A stretch of DNA of 53,894 nt from Tetragenococcus halophilus subsp. flandriensis (GTDB lineage: Bacteria; Bacillota; Bacilli; Lactobacillales; Enterococcaceae), in the NCBI RefSeq assembly GCF_030161475.1, contig NZ_BSUG01000076.1:1-53894 (forward strand), read 5' to 3'. A program made the translations under genes and the position numbers. This document shows, in pieces, positions 33,315-41,781 of the stretch (the first letter of the stretch is position 1; the number at the start of each line of letters is the position of its first letter). Below the pieces are notes generated by a model that was not told the DNA's origin, searched no databases, and saw only the letters and a list, made by a program, of their open reading frames with translations.

Positions 33315-34136
33315 TTAGACTAACCCTACAAAAGCACCTAATAACGAAAGTACCAAAACACCAAGCAAGATATGTGTGTATTTAACATTCCTATATTTGA
33401 TCAAATAGTAAATAAGAAAAACGGCTAATACAGGAAGAAGACCTGGCAAAATTTGATCAACAAATGACTGAATAGTGACTTGTTCGCCATCTAAAGTAAT
33501 CTTAGGTTTTAAAGACAATTCTACATACTGTGAAGAAAGATTTCCCATCATAAACATTCCCAAAACACTAGCACCAGTAATAAATTGGTTAATTCGCCCA
33601 TCTTTTAAAACCTGTAGAATACTTCTACGACCAACTTTATAACCTGTATGAAACAAATAATAACTTATTGCAGTTGAAATCGCGCTGCAAATAATAAACG
33701 GTCCTATACCAGCGATCCAACTACCAGCTGAAGCCATTGGTAAAAAAATACCAATAACAATTGGTCGAATAATTCCCCAATCAATTGTATCTCCAATACC
33801 AGCTAACGGGCCCATAAATCCAGTCTTTAGACCAGTAATAACTTCATTTGAGATATCCTCACCTTTTGCTTTTTCCTCCTCCATTGCAATTGTAATTCCA
33901 GGAATAAGGCTTCCCCAAATCCCTTCAGTATTAAAAAAAGTCAAGTGTCGAGTTAAAGCACTACTTAATTCTTCATCTTCTTTATATAACTTTTTTAGTA
34001 TTGGTGTAATACAGGCAGCAAAAGACAGACTTTGAAGACGCTCAAATGAATTAGATAATTCACACGTACCAAGCCAATACATCCATGAACGTAAAATATC
34101 TTTTTTTGTTAATAATTTTTCATCTTGTTTTTCCAT
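33315..34136 (-). CDS. PTS EIID, mannose family (M20-linked locus)
   Basis: A 273-aa EIID. It has LLTKKDILRSWMYWLGTCELSN at the N-terminus, LTRHLTFFNTEGIWGSLIPG and FMGPLAGIGDTIDWGIIRPI, all landmarks of the family, followed by C-terminal membrane helices. It shares the same plan as SorD (25964) but is clearly diverged, including in the N-terminal segment. Its ATG overlaps the last base of the IIC stop. With IIC it forms the membrane channel. Confidence 0.92.
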   Translation of the reverse strand: MEKQDEKLLTKKDILRSWMYWLGTCELSNSFERLQSLSFAACITPILKKLYKEDEELSSALTRHLTFFNTEGIWGSLIPGITIAMEEEKAKGEDISNEVITGLKTGFMGPLAGIGDTIDWGIIRPIVIGIFLPMASAGSWIAGIGPFIICSAISTAISYYLFHTGYKVGRRSILQVLKDGRINQFITGASVLGMFMMGNLSSQYVELSLKPKITLDGEQVTIQSFVDQILPGLLPVLAVFLIYYLIKYRNVKYTHILLGVLVLSLLGAFVGLV

Positions 34137-34888
34137 TATGAAGCACCTTCTTCTGTATTATTATTCTTAGTAAATGTTATATGAAGATATGCAAGGAACA
34201 TGCCTAATAGAGCGAATGCAATAGCATTAACATCACTTGCATATTGGTAAATGAAAAATCCAAATAAGAAATAAGGGATAATATTTCCTCTTTCAATAAC
34301 AGAGATCGTAATGGCAAACCCTAACGCAGGTAACACGCCCCCAGCAACTTCTAAACCACTCATAATCCAATCTGGAACAGCATCCATAAAATTGTTAACT
34401 GCATTTGGACCTAGATAAATAGCGATAGCAACAGGAACAATATAAATTAAAATTAATGATAACGTCGGATATAGAAAATGAGCACGCATCACACCATTAG
34501 CATTCGCTTTTTCTGCATAACTATCTGCCATATGGATCCAACCAGCATTAACTGTTCGACGTATATAATCAAGCAATACACCTAATAAACCAACAGGAAC
34601 GGCTAAAGTAACCGCAACAGAAGGTTCTAAATTTGATTGAATCGCTATTGGAACAGCAATAAAAGTAGCCAATACTTGGTCAGTAGGGATATTGCCTCCC
34701 GGCTGAATAACTCCCATATAAATTGCTTGTATTGCAGCACCAATAATCATTGCCTGTGGTAAATCACCTAACACTAAACCTATCAACATTGCTCCAAATA
34801 GTGGAATATTTTTTGGCCAGGTATATAAAATCCCCATTCGACAAAAACAAAATAAAATACCTAAAATAATTGCCTGAGTTATCGACAT
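34136..34888 (-). CDS. PTS EIIC, mannose family (M20-linked locus)
   Basis: A 250-aa polytopic EIIC. Its segments FGAMLIGLVLGDLPQAMIIG, AIQAIYMGVIQPGGNIPTDQ and GGVLPALGFAITISVI correspond to the IIC family, with the PGGNIPTDQ loop where SorC has the AAQSPDSAL loop. That loop helps determine sugar specificity, so the substrate probably differs from sorbose. It starts 12 bp after the IIB gene and overlaps IID by one base. Confidence 0.92.
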   Translation of the reverse strand: MSITQAIILGILFCFCRMGILYTWPKNIPLFGAMLIGLVLGDLPQAMIIGAAIQAIYMGVIQPGGNIPTDQVLATFIAVPIAIQSNLEPSVAVTLAVPVGLLGVLLDYIRRTVNAGWIHMADSYAEKANANGVMRAHFLYPTLSLILIYIVPVAIAIYLGPNAVNNFMDAVPDWIMSGLEVAGGVLPALGFAITISVIERGNIIPYFLFGFFIYQYASDVNAIAFALLGMFLAYLHITFTKNNNTEEGAS

Positions 34889-34900
34889 AAGGCTTCCTCC

Positions 34901-35380
34901 CTAAAATTTATTTGAAATATCTGCTAAGCTTGTTTGCTTATCCTCAGGAACCGTTTGTAAATAAATATGTTTACCATCATTTTCTAAATCAAGTAACTGT
35001 TCATATTCTTCTTTGGTTAATGTAATACTTTTGAATACAACTACCCTTCCTGCTCCGCCACCAATACCACCAATTTGAATATCTGTAAACGGTAAGTCAA
35101 AAGTTAATCCCTTTAATAGATCTGGAATACTTTTGAATAAAATAATCGATCTAGATAGTTCTCTGTTTCCCAAAAATTCTTTTGCTTCGTCTGTAGGTTT
35201 AACGATCAATTTCACCCCTGAGGGAGCCGCCATTTCAAAAACTTCAATCATAAAATCATCTTTGGCTAATTCATCGTCAATGATAATTACTTCTTTAGCA
35301 CCAACCTTTCCAATCCACCTTGTTACAACCTGACCATGTAGCAACCGACTATCTACTCGTACTAAACCAATATTTTTCAT
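34901..35380 (-). CDS. PTS EIIB, mannose family (M20-linked locus)
   Basis: A 159-aa EIIB with phospho-histidine His15 in LVRVDSRLLHGQVVTRW, then IIIDDELAKDD, EMAAPSGVKLIVKP and IGGIGGGAGRVVV. It is the first gene of the operon, behind a promoter with TATAAT at 35503-35508 and two TTTTTCGAAA palindromes. It is divergent from the RpiR regulator gene. Confidence 0.93.
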   Translation of the reverse strand: MKNIGLVRVDSRLLHGQVVTRWIGKVGAKEVIIIDDELAKDDFMIEVFEMAAPSGVKLIVKPTDEAKEFLGNRELSRSIILFKSIPDLLKGLTFDLPFTDIQIGGIGGGAGRVVVFKSITLTKEEYEQLLDLENDGKHIYLQTVPEDKQTSLADISNKF

Positions 35381-35476
35381 GCTATATCCCCCTTAAAAAG
35401 CAATAATAATTTCTGTCAAATTGGAAAAGCTTACATTTTTTTGTGCTATAATAATCCAAGAAAGATAAGTCACTTA

Positions 35477-35492
35477 AAAAAATCGCTTTCAA
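35477..35492. promoter_or_regulatory. cre-like site of the M20-PTS operon
   Basis: On the minus strand TTGAAAGCGATTTTTT fits the cre consensus except for the fixed C near the end. It lies just downstream of the operon's -10 box, and also downstream of the regulator's own -10, so CcpA could act as a roadblock on both sides. Confidence 0.5.
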
Positions 35493-35502
35493 TTTAACTA
35501 AT

Positions 35503-35545
35503 ATTATATCGAATTTTTTCGAAAAGTAAATATATTTTTCGAAAT
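35503..35545. promoter_or_regulatory. promoter of the M20-PTS operon with two TTTTTCGAAA palindromes
   Basis: The minus-strand -10 is TATAAT (35503-35508). A palindromic TTTTTCGAAAA (35515-35525) fills its 17-bp spacer and a second TTTTTCGAAA (35535-35544) lies just upstream of the poor -35. Two equal palindromes 20 bp apart, beside a divergent RpiR gene, are likely the RpiR operators. For the regulator itself, an extended -10 (TGCTATAAT, 35444-35452) is the probable plus-strand promoter. Confidence 0.6.
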
Positions 35546-35574
35546 ATTTTTACGGGAAAGGAAAGTTACCTTTT

Positions 35575-36402
35575 ATGGATAATTTAAAAAACTTAATACA
35601 AGTAAACTATTTATCTTTTACAAAAAAAGAAAAGCAAATTGCCGATTTTATATTAGGAAATATAGATAAAGCAAAATCATTAAGCATTTCCGAACTAGCG
35701 AATGCTTGTAATGTCGCAGATTCGACAATCTCACTTTTCGCTAAAAAAATAGGGCTATCCGGTTTTAAAGAATTAAACGTTTATCTAAATAACCAGCATC
35801 AAAATATTTTAGAAAATACCGCAGATGATAGTGGAGAAAATGTAATCAAAAAAGTTTTTGAGTCAAATATTCGCTCATTGGAAAACACGTCAAAACTAGT
35901 AGATCACTCTGATATAAATAAAGCAATTTCAATAATGAATAACAGTAAAAAGATGGTATTTTTTGCTCTGGGCGGCTCTACTCCAATTGCATTAGACGCA
36001 TATCATAAATTTTTACGATCACCGCTTGATGTTGAGTTCAATCTTGAATATCATATGCAACTTTTAAAAGCAGGTAAATTAAATGAGCAGAGTTGTGCTT
36101 TTATTATTTCTCACCGTGGAAACAATCCTGACATTTTGCGTTTAGTTAATTTACTAAAAGATAATAACGTTCCTATCATTTCAATTACTAGTTTTGATAA
36201 CACACCATTAGTAGATTTTTCAGAAGTATCGTTTCTTACACCTACTGAAGAATTAGATTACAATAATGCAGGAATATATACCAGACGTGTTTCTCAACTA
36301 GTATTAGTTGATCTATTATTTACTTTATGTATTTCATCACAGCGTAAAGAAGCAATTTCAAATTTAGAAAAGATGCAAGAAGCTTTAAAATATACAAAAT
36401 AG
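35575..36402 (+). CDS. RpiR/MurR-family transcriptional regulator
   Basis: A 275-aa protein with an N-terminal HTH domain of the RpiR type (FTKKEKQIADFILGNIDKAK, then SISELANACNVADSTISLFA) at residues 12-60 and a C-terminal SIS domain (about 110-245; FFALGGSTPIALDAYHKF, AFIISHRGNNPDILRLVN) that binds sugar phosphates. Members often control amino-sugar or glycosamine catabolism genes. It is divergent from the M20-linked PTS operon and surely its local regulator. The SD is GGGAAAGGAAAG and the start is ATG 35575. It is closed by a very long perfect terminator stem. Confidence 0.9.
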   Translation: MDNLKNLIQVNYLSFTKKEKQIADFILGNIDKAKSLSISELANACNVADSTISLFAKKIGLSGFKELNVYLNNQHQNILENTADDSGENVIKKVFESNIRSLENTSKLVDHSDINKAISIMNNSKKMVFFALGGSTPIALDAYHKFLRSPLDVEFNLEYHMQLLKAGKLNEQSCAFIISHRGNNPDILRLVNLLKDNNVPIISITSFDNTPLVDFSEVSFLTPTEELDYNNAGIYTRRVSQLVLVDLLFTLCISSQRKEAISNLEKMQEALKYTK

Positions 36403-36411
36403 TATGTTGAT

Positions 36412-36458
36412 CAACAAAACACCTCAAAAACCATTTTGATTTTTGAGGTGTTTTGTTG
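36412..36458. terminator. bidirectional terminator after the RpiR gene
   Basis: A 19-bp perfect stem (CAACAAAACACCTCAAAAA and its complement) has a 9-nt loop. It separates the RpiR gene from the converging SorC-family gene. Confidence 0.85.
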
Positions 36459-36487
36459 GAGTTGTTCAATTATTTGATGCCTGTAGA

Positions 36488-37429
36488 TTATTCTCCTAAT
36501 AGTCTTTTTGCTATTTCGTCAGTCGTAACTAAAACATTAAACAATTTATGTTTAACAGCAACTTCAATAGCATCAAATTTACTATTTTCATAGGCAATTG
36601 CCATTACGGTGGGTATTTTTTTTATTTCCTCTAAACTAATCCCCATTACTTGCTGATTTATATTAACATCTGCTTCTTTGCCATCTTCGCCAAAAAATCG
36701 AGAATTAATATCACCAATTACTTTATTTTCTTTCAAGTTCTCAATATCTTCTTTATCAATATAGCCTATTTTTTCCATCGTACTATTATTTCTTGGATCA
36801 GAAATTCCTACAAGAGCAATATCAACAGATTTACTTTCTTCCATCACATTATAGATTGTAGGGTTATTAGCCAGTTCTTTTCTCAAACTAGAATTTGATA
36901 TTAAAGCTGGCGCATATAGATATCTAGTTTTACCTCTTAATTTACGAGCCAAATCATAGCAAAGCTGGTTGGAATGGATATCAATATATTTATCGCCCAT
37001 TCCTCCTATAAGAGGAAAAATGGTAACATCAGACTGTTTTTCAAAAGGATATCGGTTGACTAATTCTCTCAATGATTCGCCCCAAGAAATACCAAGCTTT
37101 TTACTTCCTTTTATCATCTTTTGCAACCACAGAGCAGCTTCTCTAGCAGCCATTTTCTTAACTTCACTTGTTTCTAAATCTAAAGTATCCACAACCAACA
37201 CTCTTTTTAAATCATATTGAAGCTCCAACTCTCTTTCTAGTCTAATACTGTATGAACTTTTACTATTAATAAATATCTCAACAACGCCAGCTTCCTTTGC
37301 ATCAATCAACATTTTGGAAATAAGTGATCTAGAAACACCCATATTTCGAGCAATTTCAGCCTGTGTCATACCTTCTTCATAATACATGGAAGATACTCTT
37401 ACAAGTTCTTTTTCTTCAGATTGATTCAT
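36488..37429 (-). CDS. SorC-family transcriptional regulator of the second glucitol-type locus
   Basis: 313 aa: N-terminal HTH (GMTQAEIARNMGVSRSLISK, about residues 19-38) and a SorC sugar-binding domain (LGISWGESLRELVNRY, FPLIGGMGDKYIDIHSNQL, GISDPRNN, GISLEEIKK). It differs from SorR in most of the effector pocket, so it should respond to another sugar phosphate. It lies downstream of, and on the same strand as, the second glucitol PTS operon but 370 bp away, so it probably has its own promoter. The start is ATG 37429 behind AGAGGTG. It converges with the RpiR gene. Confidence 0.88.
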   Translation of the reverse strand: MNQSEEKELVRVSSMYYEEGMTQAEIARNMGVSRSLISKMLIDAKEAGVVEIFINSKSSYSIRLERELELQYDLKRVLVVDTLDLETSEVKKMAAREAALWLQKMIKGSKKLGISWGESLRELVNRYPFEKQSDVTIFPLIGGMGDKYIDIHSNQLCYDLARKLRGKTRYLYAPALISNSSLRKELANNPTIYNVMEESKSVDIALVGISDPRNNSTMEKIGYIDKEDIENLKENKVIGDINSRFFGEDGKEADVNINQQVMGISLEEIKKIPTVMAIAYENSKFDAIEVAVKHKLFNVLVTTDEIAKRLLGE

Positions 37430-37800
37430 TCAAGCACCTCTAAATTATTCATTACTTTACCTAAATAATAACACAATTATTAGGAGCCAACATACTTGCT
37501 CTTATTACTTTCAAAAGGGTGAAAATTTTTATTTTTTTAGTAAAAGTTAAAATAACATAATCTTTATTTTTGAATATTAATTCTAATCCCTAAAACTCAA
37601 AAATTAAATACATACTTAAATACATCTAAAATAAAAAAACATTTTCCAAAAATTTCAACAAGAGTAAACATGTTAGTCACAGAAAAGTAAAATCATCTGT
37701 AACTAACATTTTTTCAGTTAATTTAGATTAACAAAAACATTACGAATATACAGTCTGTTAAAGCCAATTAAAATTATAACTAATTTTGAATCTTACTTGA
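37430..37800. other. 371-bp gene-free region
   Basis: Strongly A/T-rich, with stop codons in all frames and no convincing ORF. It holds a hairpin (ATGTTAGTCACAGA/TCTGTAACTAACAT, 37670-37709) followed by six T in the plus direction. That is the wrong way round for the two flanking minus-strand genes. It may stop antisense transcription or work as a weak terminator on minus. The promoter of the SorC-family gene should lie near 37450-37500, but I see no strong one. Confidence 0.5.
37670..37714 (+). terminator. terminator-like hairpin, plus orientation
   Basis: A 14-bp stem with one mismatch, a 12-nt loop, then TTTTTT on the plus strand. No annotated plus-strand gene reads into it. On the minus strand the following tract is only GTTTAC. 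Confidence 0.5.
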
Positions 37801-38154
37801 TTAATATATATCAATTGTATTTCCGACCTGGAGTTCAGGAAATACCTGTGGTGTAACATTAATGGCCCCTGGTAAGACTTCGTTCTCACCTTCTCTAAAA
37901 TAAATTGAAATATGGCCTAAACTCTCAAAGTTTTTATTTGCTTCAGTCCCAACTTTAGTAATAGTATAAACTTGGTTTCCAATTTTTATTTTACCATTTT
38001 GTGTAAAAATATCTTTTGGTTCTTTATTACTTTCGTGGATAACAGATATATCTTTTAATTCTGGTGGTACTTTTGGTCCGAATAATACTAATAAAACTTC
38101 TTCTCTAAATTCTTCAACTAAATTGCCAATTTCTGTTATTTTTGTTTGATACAT
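37801..38154 (-). CDS. PTS glucitol-family EIIA, second locus
   Basis: A 117-aa EIIA of the glucitol family, diverged from GutA but with the same landmarks: LLVLFGPKVPPELKD near residue 21 and LGHISIYFREGENEVLPGA near the C-terminus. It donates phosphate to the IIB domain encoded at 40739. It is the last gene of the operon, 80 bp after the GutM-like gene, a wider gap than between the other genes. Confidence 0.9.
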   Translation of the reverse strand: MYQTKITEIGNLVEEFREEVLLVLFGPKVPPELKDISVIHESNKEPKDIFTQNGKIKIGNQVYTITKVGTEANKNFESLGHISIYFREGENEVLPGAINVTPQVFPELQVGNTIDIY

Positions 38155-38242
38155 TTAATTACCTCCAAGTAGTATTTTATACAAACTATTTAGTAAACAA
38201 CCTGTTAAATCAGTATAGATTCAACCTACTATATACCAATTA

Positions 38243-38635
38243 CTATTTTCCCAAAACTTTTTCATTTTTGTTCATCTCATAATTAATTTGGTCAATCGCT
38301 TGTTGTAATGATTCTTTGTATTTTCCACTTCTAATCTTTTGGGGAAGGTTATTAATATTTTGCCCTTCAATAAGGTTGTAACGTCTAAATTTAGTAAAAA
38401 TTGTTAAGCCTGACATGATTTGACACTCTTTGATAATCCCATAATTGTTGGTCATTAATAGTATGATACTTCTATTTTTAAATAAACTACGAGTCATTCC
38501 TACTCCCAAAAAACCAGTCATATATTTATCTACCATAGTGTTAAATGTTTTTCTATAATAACGTGTGTGTATAACCGAAGTCCAAATATTTACGAGTAAC
38601 AATAACAATATAAATAATAATAGACGATAGCTCAC
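38243..38635 (-). CDS. GutM-family protein, second locus
   Basis: 130 aa, shorter than GutM at 21357. It has an N-terminal hydrophobic helix (residues about 4-20, leucine-rich) and a GutM cytoplasmic domain, with GVGMTRSLFKNRSIILLMTN and MSGLTIFTKFRRYN matching the other copy's pattern. A TTG at 38650 opens the frame but overlaps the SD (TTGGAGG), so GTG 38635 is the likely start. GutM proteins assist glucitol operon activation. Here the dedicated PRD regulator is missing and a SorC-type regulator is nearby, so its role may differ. Confidence 0.8.
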   Translation of the reverse strand: MSYRLLLFILLLLLVNIWTSVIHTRYYRKTFNTMVDKYMTGFLGVGMTRSLFKNRSIILLMTNNYGIIKECQIMSGLTIFTKFRRYNLIEGQNINNLPQKIRSGKYKESLQQAIDQINYEMNKNEKVLGK

Positions 38636-38655
38636 TATATTTACCTCCAATATGT

Positions 38656-39648
38656 CTATAATTTTTCATTAATGATTCTATCTACAAGAATCTTAGGTGA
38701 GTTGGCAAAATTACCTATAGTTGAACCGGCGATATGAGGAGTAATTGTTATATTTTCTAAACTTAAATAAGGATGGTCATTTGGTAAAGGCTCTTGATCG
38801 AATACATCTATAGCTGCACCGGTAATCCTATTTTTCTGCAATGCCTCGATTAAATCAACTTCGTTAATTAAACCTGAACGTGCACTATTAATAACAACTG
38901 CAGAACTTTTCATTTGTTCAAAATGTTTTTTATTTAGCATATTTTTGGTCTGTGGAGTTAAACGATAGTGCATAGAAATGACATCTGCTTGTTGAACCAA
39001 TTCGTCTAATGAAACTTGTTGATCTTCAGCTTCCCCATTGAAAAAGTCATCAAAAAAAATAATTTTGCCACCAAATGGACGTAGTAAGTTTGCTACTCGC
39101 TGACCAATAGCACCATATCCAATCAAACCAATAGTAGATTCTTTTATTTCAGGTGCTAATAGCCCATTAGGATAATACTTTTCCCATTGATGACTCCTTA
39201 GTTTACGGTCAGATCGTGTAATATTCCGTATTTCACTCAATATTAACCCTACAGTATATTCAGAAACGCTCGTTTCACTTCTTCCGGGTGTATTAAATAC
39301 AGTAACTCCTTTTTCATTAGCGTATTCAAAATTTACATTTTCGATACCAGCACGAAGAACACCAATAAACTTTAACTTTGAAGCCTGATCAATTACCTTT
39401 TTACCAATAGGAGCAAATTGAGTAATTATATAATCATACTTCTCGATGTTTCCTACTAAATATTCTGGTAATTCTACTGCTTCACTTCCATTTTTTTCTA
39501 ATTTAATATTATCATTTTGTAAATCTTCTAAAGAATCATGTTTCCAAGTTTTTATATCCACTTCAAATCCTTTTTCAACTAGTTGATGTAAGCCAGTCTT
39601 CATCATTTCTTCTGTAATAAATAAATCCGCAATCGCTAAACATTTCAT
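38656..39648 (-). CDS. D-isomer-specific 2-hydroxyacid dehydrogenase
   Basis: A 330-aa NAD(P)-dependent dehydrogenase of the phosphoglycerate/erythronate-4-P dehydrogenase superfamily. The cofactor motif GLIGYGAIGQRVANLL is near residue 174, the substrate Arg lies in NSARSGLINE, and the His/Glu relay is in DVFDQEP and TPHIAGSTIG. It interconverts a 2-hydroxyacid and a 2-ketoacid. In this operon, after an alditol PTS and two other dehydrogenases, an aldonate-phosphate or tetronate-like substrate is plausible but unproven. It is too distant by eye to be called SerA or PdxB. It lies 5 bp upstream of the GutM frame. Confidence 0.85.
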   Translation of the reverse strand: MKCLAIADLFITEEMMKTGLHQLVEKGFEVDIKTWKHDSLEDLQNDNIKLEKNGSEAVELPEYLVGNIEKYDYIITQFAPIGKKVIDQASKLKFIGVLRAGIENVNFEYANEKGVTVFNTPGRSETSVSEYTVGLILSEIRNITRSDRKLRSHQWEKYYPNGLLAPEIKESTIGLIGYGAIGQRVANLLRPFGGKIIFFDDFFNGEAEDQQVSLDELVQQADVISMHYRLTPQTKNMLNKKHFEQMKSSAVVINSARSGLINEVDLIEALQKNRITGAAIDVFDQEPLPNDHPYLSLENITITPHIAGSTIGNFANSPKILVDRIINEKL

Positions 39649-39667
39649 ACTATTTTCCTTTCATAAA

Positions 39668-40723
39668 TTAATTTAATTTTACTGAAACACGATAACTATC
39701 TGTTTCACTCGCTAGTTCAAAAGCTTTTTGGATATCGTCTAACGGGATGGACTCCTCAATTAAGTTAGAAACGTCTACTCTTCCTTCACTAAGCATTTGA
39801 GCCGCATCATAAAAATCTTCTAACGTTGAACCGTAGCTTCCTATTAATTCTAAGCGTTTATAATGAATTGTGTTCGAATCAACTTCAATTTCTGGAGCTG
39901 GGTAGCCTGCTGCAAATAAAGAGACTTTTCCATCTTTAGGTTTAACCATTTCTAATGCTTGATTATTTGCAGAAGTCACACCCACTGCGACAATAACAAT
40001 ATCAGCTCCTTTACCACCTGTTAATCTTTTTACCTCTTCTATAGGATCTACTATTCCTGCATTAATAACTTCTAGCCCCATTTTTTGAGCAACATCAATT
40101 TTCTTATCCATTAGTTCACTCACGATAACTTTAGCTCCCATTGCTTTGGCGGTTGCAGCGTTTAATAAACCCATGGTGCCTCCACCAATAACCACAACAG
40201 TATCTTTTCCTCCCTTAATATGAAGCTTTTTCATATTTTGTATAACTGATGACAGTGGTTCAACAAAACCTGCTTCAGCAGCTGGTAAATTTTTATCTAC
40301 TTTCACTAAACTCTTTGCTTTACGTACAAAATAATTCGCAAAGCCAAACAAGCCATAATAATCTTCAGAATAGTTTTTCCCAAATTGTGCTTTGTTTTCA
40401 CATGAAGTTACTTCTCCGTGTTTACAAGCATCACAATAACCACAGTAATCATAAATGATGCTTACTCGATCGCCTATTTCGTAAGTGCCTTTAATATCTG
40501 AACCAAGTTCCATAATAATTCCAGAACATTCGTGTCCTCCAGCCATTGGATAACCTTGATGCTCTCGTAGACCTTGCCATTGTTGGTAATCCGTTGTACA
40601 AATATTACATGCTTCTTGTTTAATTAAAATTTCATCTGATTTAATTGTGGGCAAAGACATAGTTCTTAATTCTGCGTTTTTTTTACTCGTCAGACAAGCA
40701 AATTTGATTGTTTCGATATTCAT
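39668..40723 (-). CDS. zinc-dependent alcohol dehydrogenase, polyol-phosphate dehydrogenase-like (MDR family)
   Basis: 351 aa. The catalytic-zinc region has CNICTTDYQQW and GHECSGIIMELGSD (about residues 38-75). The structural-zinc cysteines lie in CGYCDACKHGEVTSC near residue 95. The acidic EPLSSVIQNM and nucleotide-binding VVIGGGTMGLLNAATAKAMG near residue 172 follow. It belongs with sorbitol, galactitol-1-P and threonine dehydrogenases. As a partner of an alditol-phosphorylating PTS it probably oxidises an alditol-phosphate to the ketose-phosphate. It lies 15 bp after the IIB gene and 19 bp before the hydroxyacid dehydrogenase gene. Confidence 0.88.
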   Translation of the reverse strand: MNIETIKFACLTSKKNAELRTMSLPTIKSDEILIKQEACNICTTDYQQWQGLREHQGYPMAGGHECSGIIMELGSDIKGTYEIGDRVSIIYDYCGYCDACKHGEVTSCENKAQFGKNYSEDYYGLFGFANYFVRKAKSLVKVDKNLPAAEAGFVEPLSSVIQNMKKLHIKGGKDTVVVIGGGTMGLLNAATAKAMGAKVIVSELMDKKIDVAQKMGLEVINAGIVDPIEEVKRLTGGKGADIVIVAVGVTSANNQALEMVKPKDGKVSLFAAGYPAPEIEVDSNTIHYKRLELIGSYGSTLEDFYDAAQMLSEGRVDVSNLIEESIPLDDIQKAFELASETDSYRVSVKLN

Positions 40724-40738
40724 GTATTTTCTCTCCTT

Positions 40739-41755
40739 TTATAATCCAAATGATATAAAATAAGCAATTACTACCGCTAATGGTCCAGTAATGAGTCGCG
40801 AAAATAACACTGCAGGAACGCCTGAAGAAATAGTTTCTGGTTTTGCTTCTCCTAAGGTCATACCTACAGGAGCAAAATCACAACCTACTTGAGAATTAAT
40901 TGCAAATAAAGCAGGTAGTGCATAATGCGCCGGTACGTTACCATTCGCAATTTCCGTACCAATTAACAAACCAACTACTGAAGCAATTACTGCTCCAGGC
41001 GCTAGTAATGGAGATAAAAAAGGTAAACTAGTAATAAAGCCAAGAATCAATAAACCAACTAAACTATCTGCCAGCGGTGATAGCCCTTTTGCAATCAAAT
41101 CCCCAATCCCGGTATAGTTAATAATTCCAATTAGGGTAGCAACAAAAGCCATAAAAGGTAATATATTTTTCATTATAGTATCTATCGTTTCCCTACCAGC
41201 TTGGTACATAATATTGATAAAGTCACCTGCTACTCGTCCTATTTTATCAATAAAACCAATAACCCCTTTTTTCTTAGGCGGAGTCTTTCTCGTCTCTTGT
41301 GTTCCTGACTCTTTTTGATTTCCTTCCTGTTGTTCTATCTTTTCTTCCTCTTTATTTTCAGGTGATATGTCCTCTATACTCTCATTGTCTGTTATTTCAA
41401 TATCGTTTACGGTTGTACCTGAAACAAATATGTCTTCAGTTATGAATTTAGCAAGCGGACCAGAAGGTTCTTGAACTTTCACGTTAATTGTTGATATTCC
41501 CATTTTAGGATAAGTCCCGCAACGTGCCGTACCTCCACAATCGATAACGGCTGCTAATGTTTCTTCCTGACTAACTGGATTAGCAAAAGAGTCAACCGCT
41601 GTTGTTCCTGACAATTCAGCAATTTTTTCAGCCACTGGATGTATGCCACCCCCAGTCACACTAATTACATATTTCTTTTTTTCATCTGGTACTAAAGTTA
41701 ATGGGCCGCCCCAACCGTTCTTACCTTTATGAACAACTACTGGATTTTGTTTCAT
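40739..41755 (-). CDS. PTS glucitol-family EIIB (IIB plus C-terminal IIC half), second locus
   Basis: 338 aa with the same domain plan as GutB: IIB domain with KGKNGWGGPLTLVP, VTGGGIHPVAEKIAELSG and DCGGTARCGTYPKMG (probable phospho-Cys), a Glu/Gln-rich linker around 125-165, then the membrane domain with [16 protein letters not shown] and NSQVGCDFAPVGMTLGEA. The pore region is well conserved, the linker is not. It lies 26 bp after the IIC gene. Confidence 0.92.
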   Translation of the reverse strand: MKQNPVVVHKGKNGWGGPLTLVPDEKKKYVISVTGGGIHPVAEKIAELSGTTAVDSFANPVSQEETLAAVIDCGGTARCGTYPKMGISTINVKVQEPSGPLAKFITEDIFVSGTTVNDIEITDNESIEDISPENKEEEKIEQQEGNQKESGTQETRKTPPKKKGVIGFIDKIGRVAGDFINIMYQAGRETIDTIMKNILPFMAFVATLIGIINYTGIGDLIAKGLSPLADSLVGLLILGFITSLPFLSPLLAPGAVIASVVGLLIGTEIANGNVPAHYALPALFAINSQVGCDFAPVGMTLGEAKPETISSGVPAVLFSRLITGPLAVVIAYFISFGL

Positions 41756-41781
41756 AGTCTTCTCCTTTATTCTTCATTACT

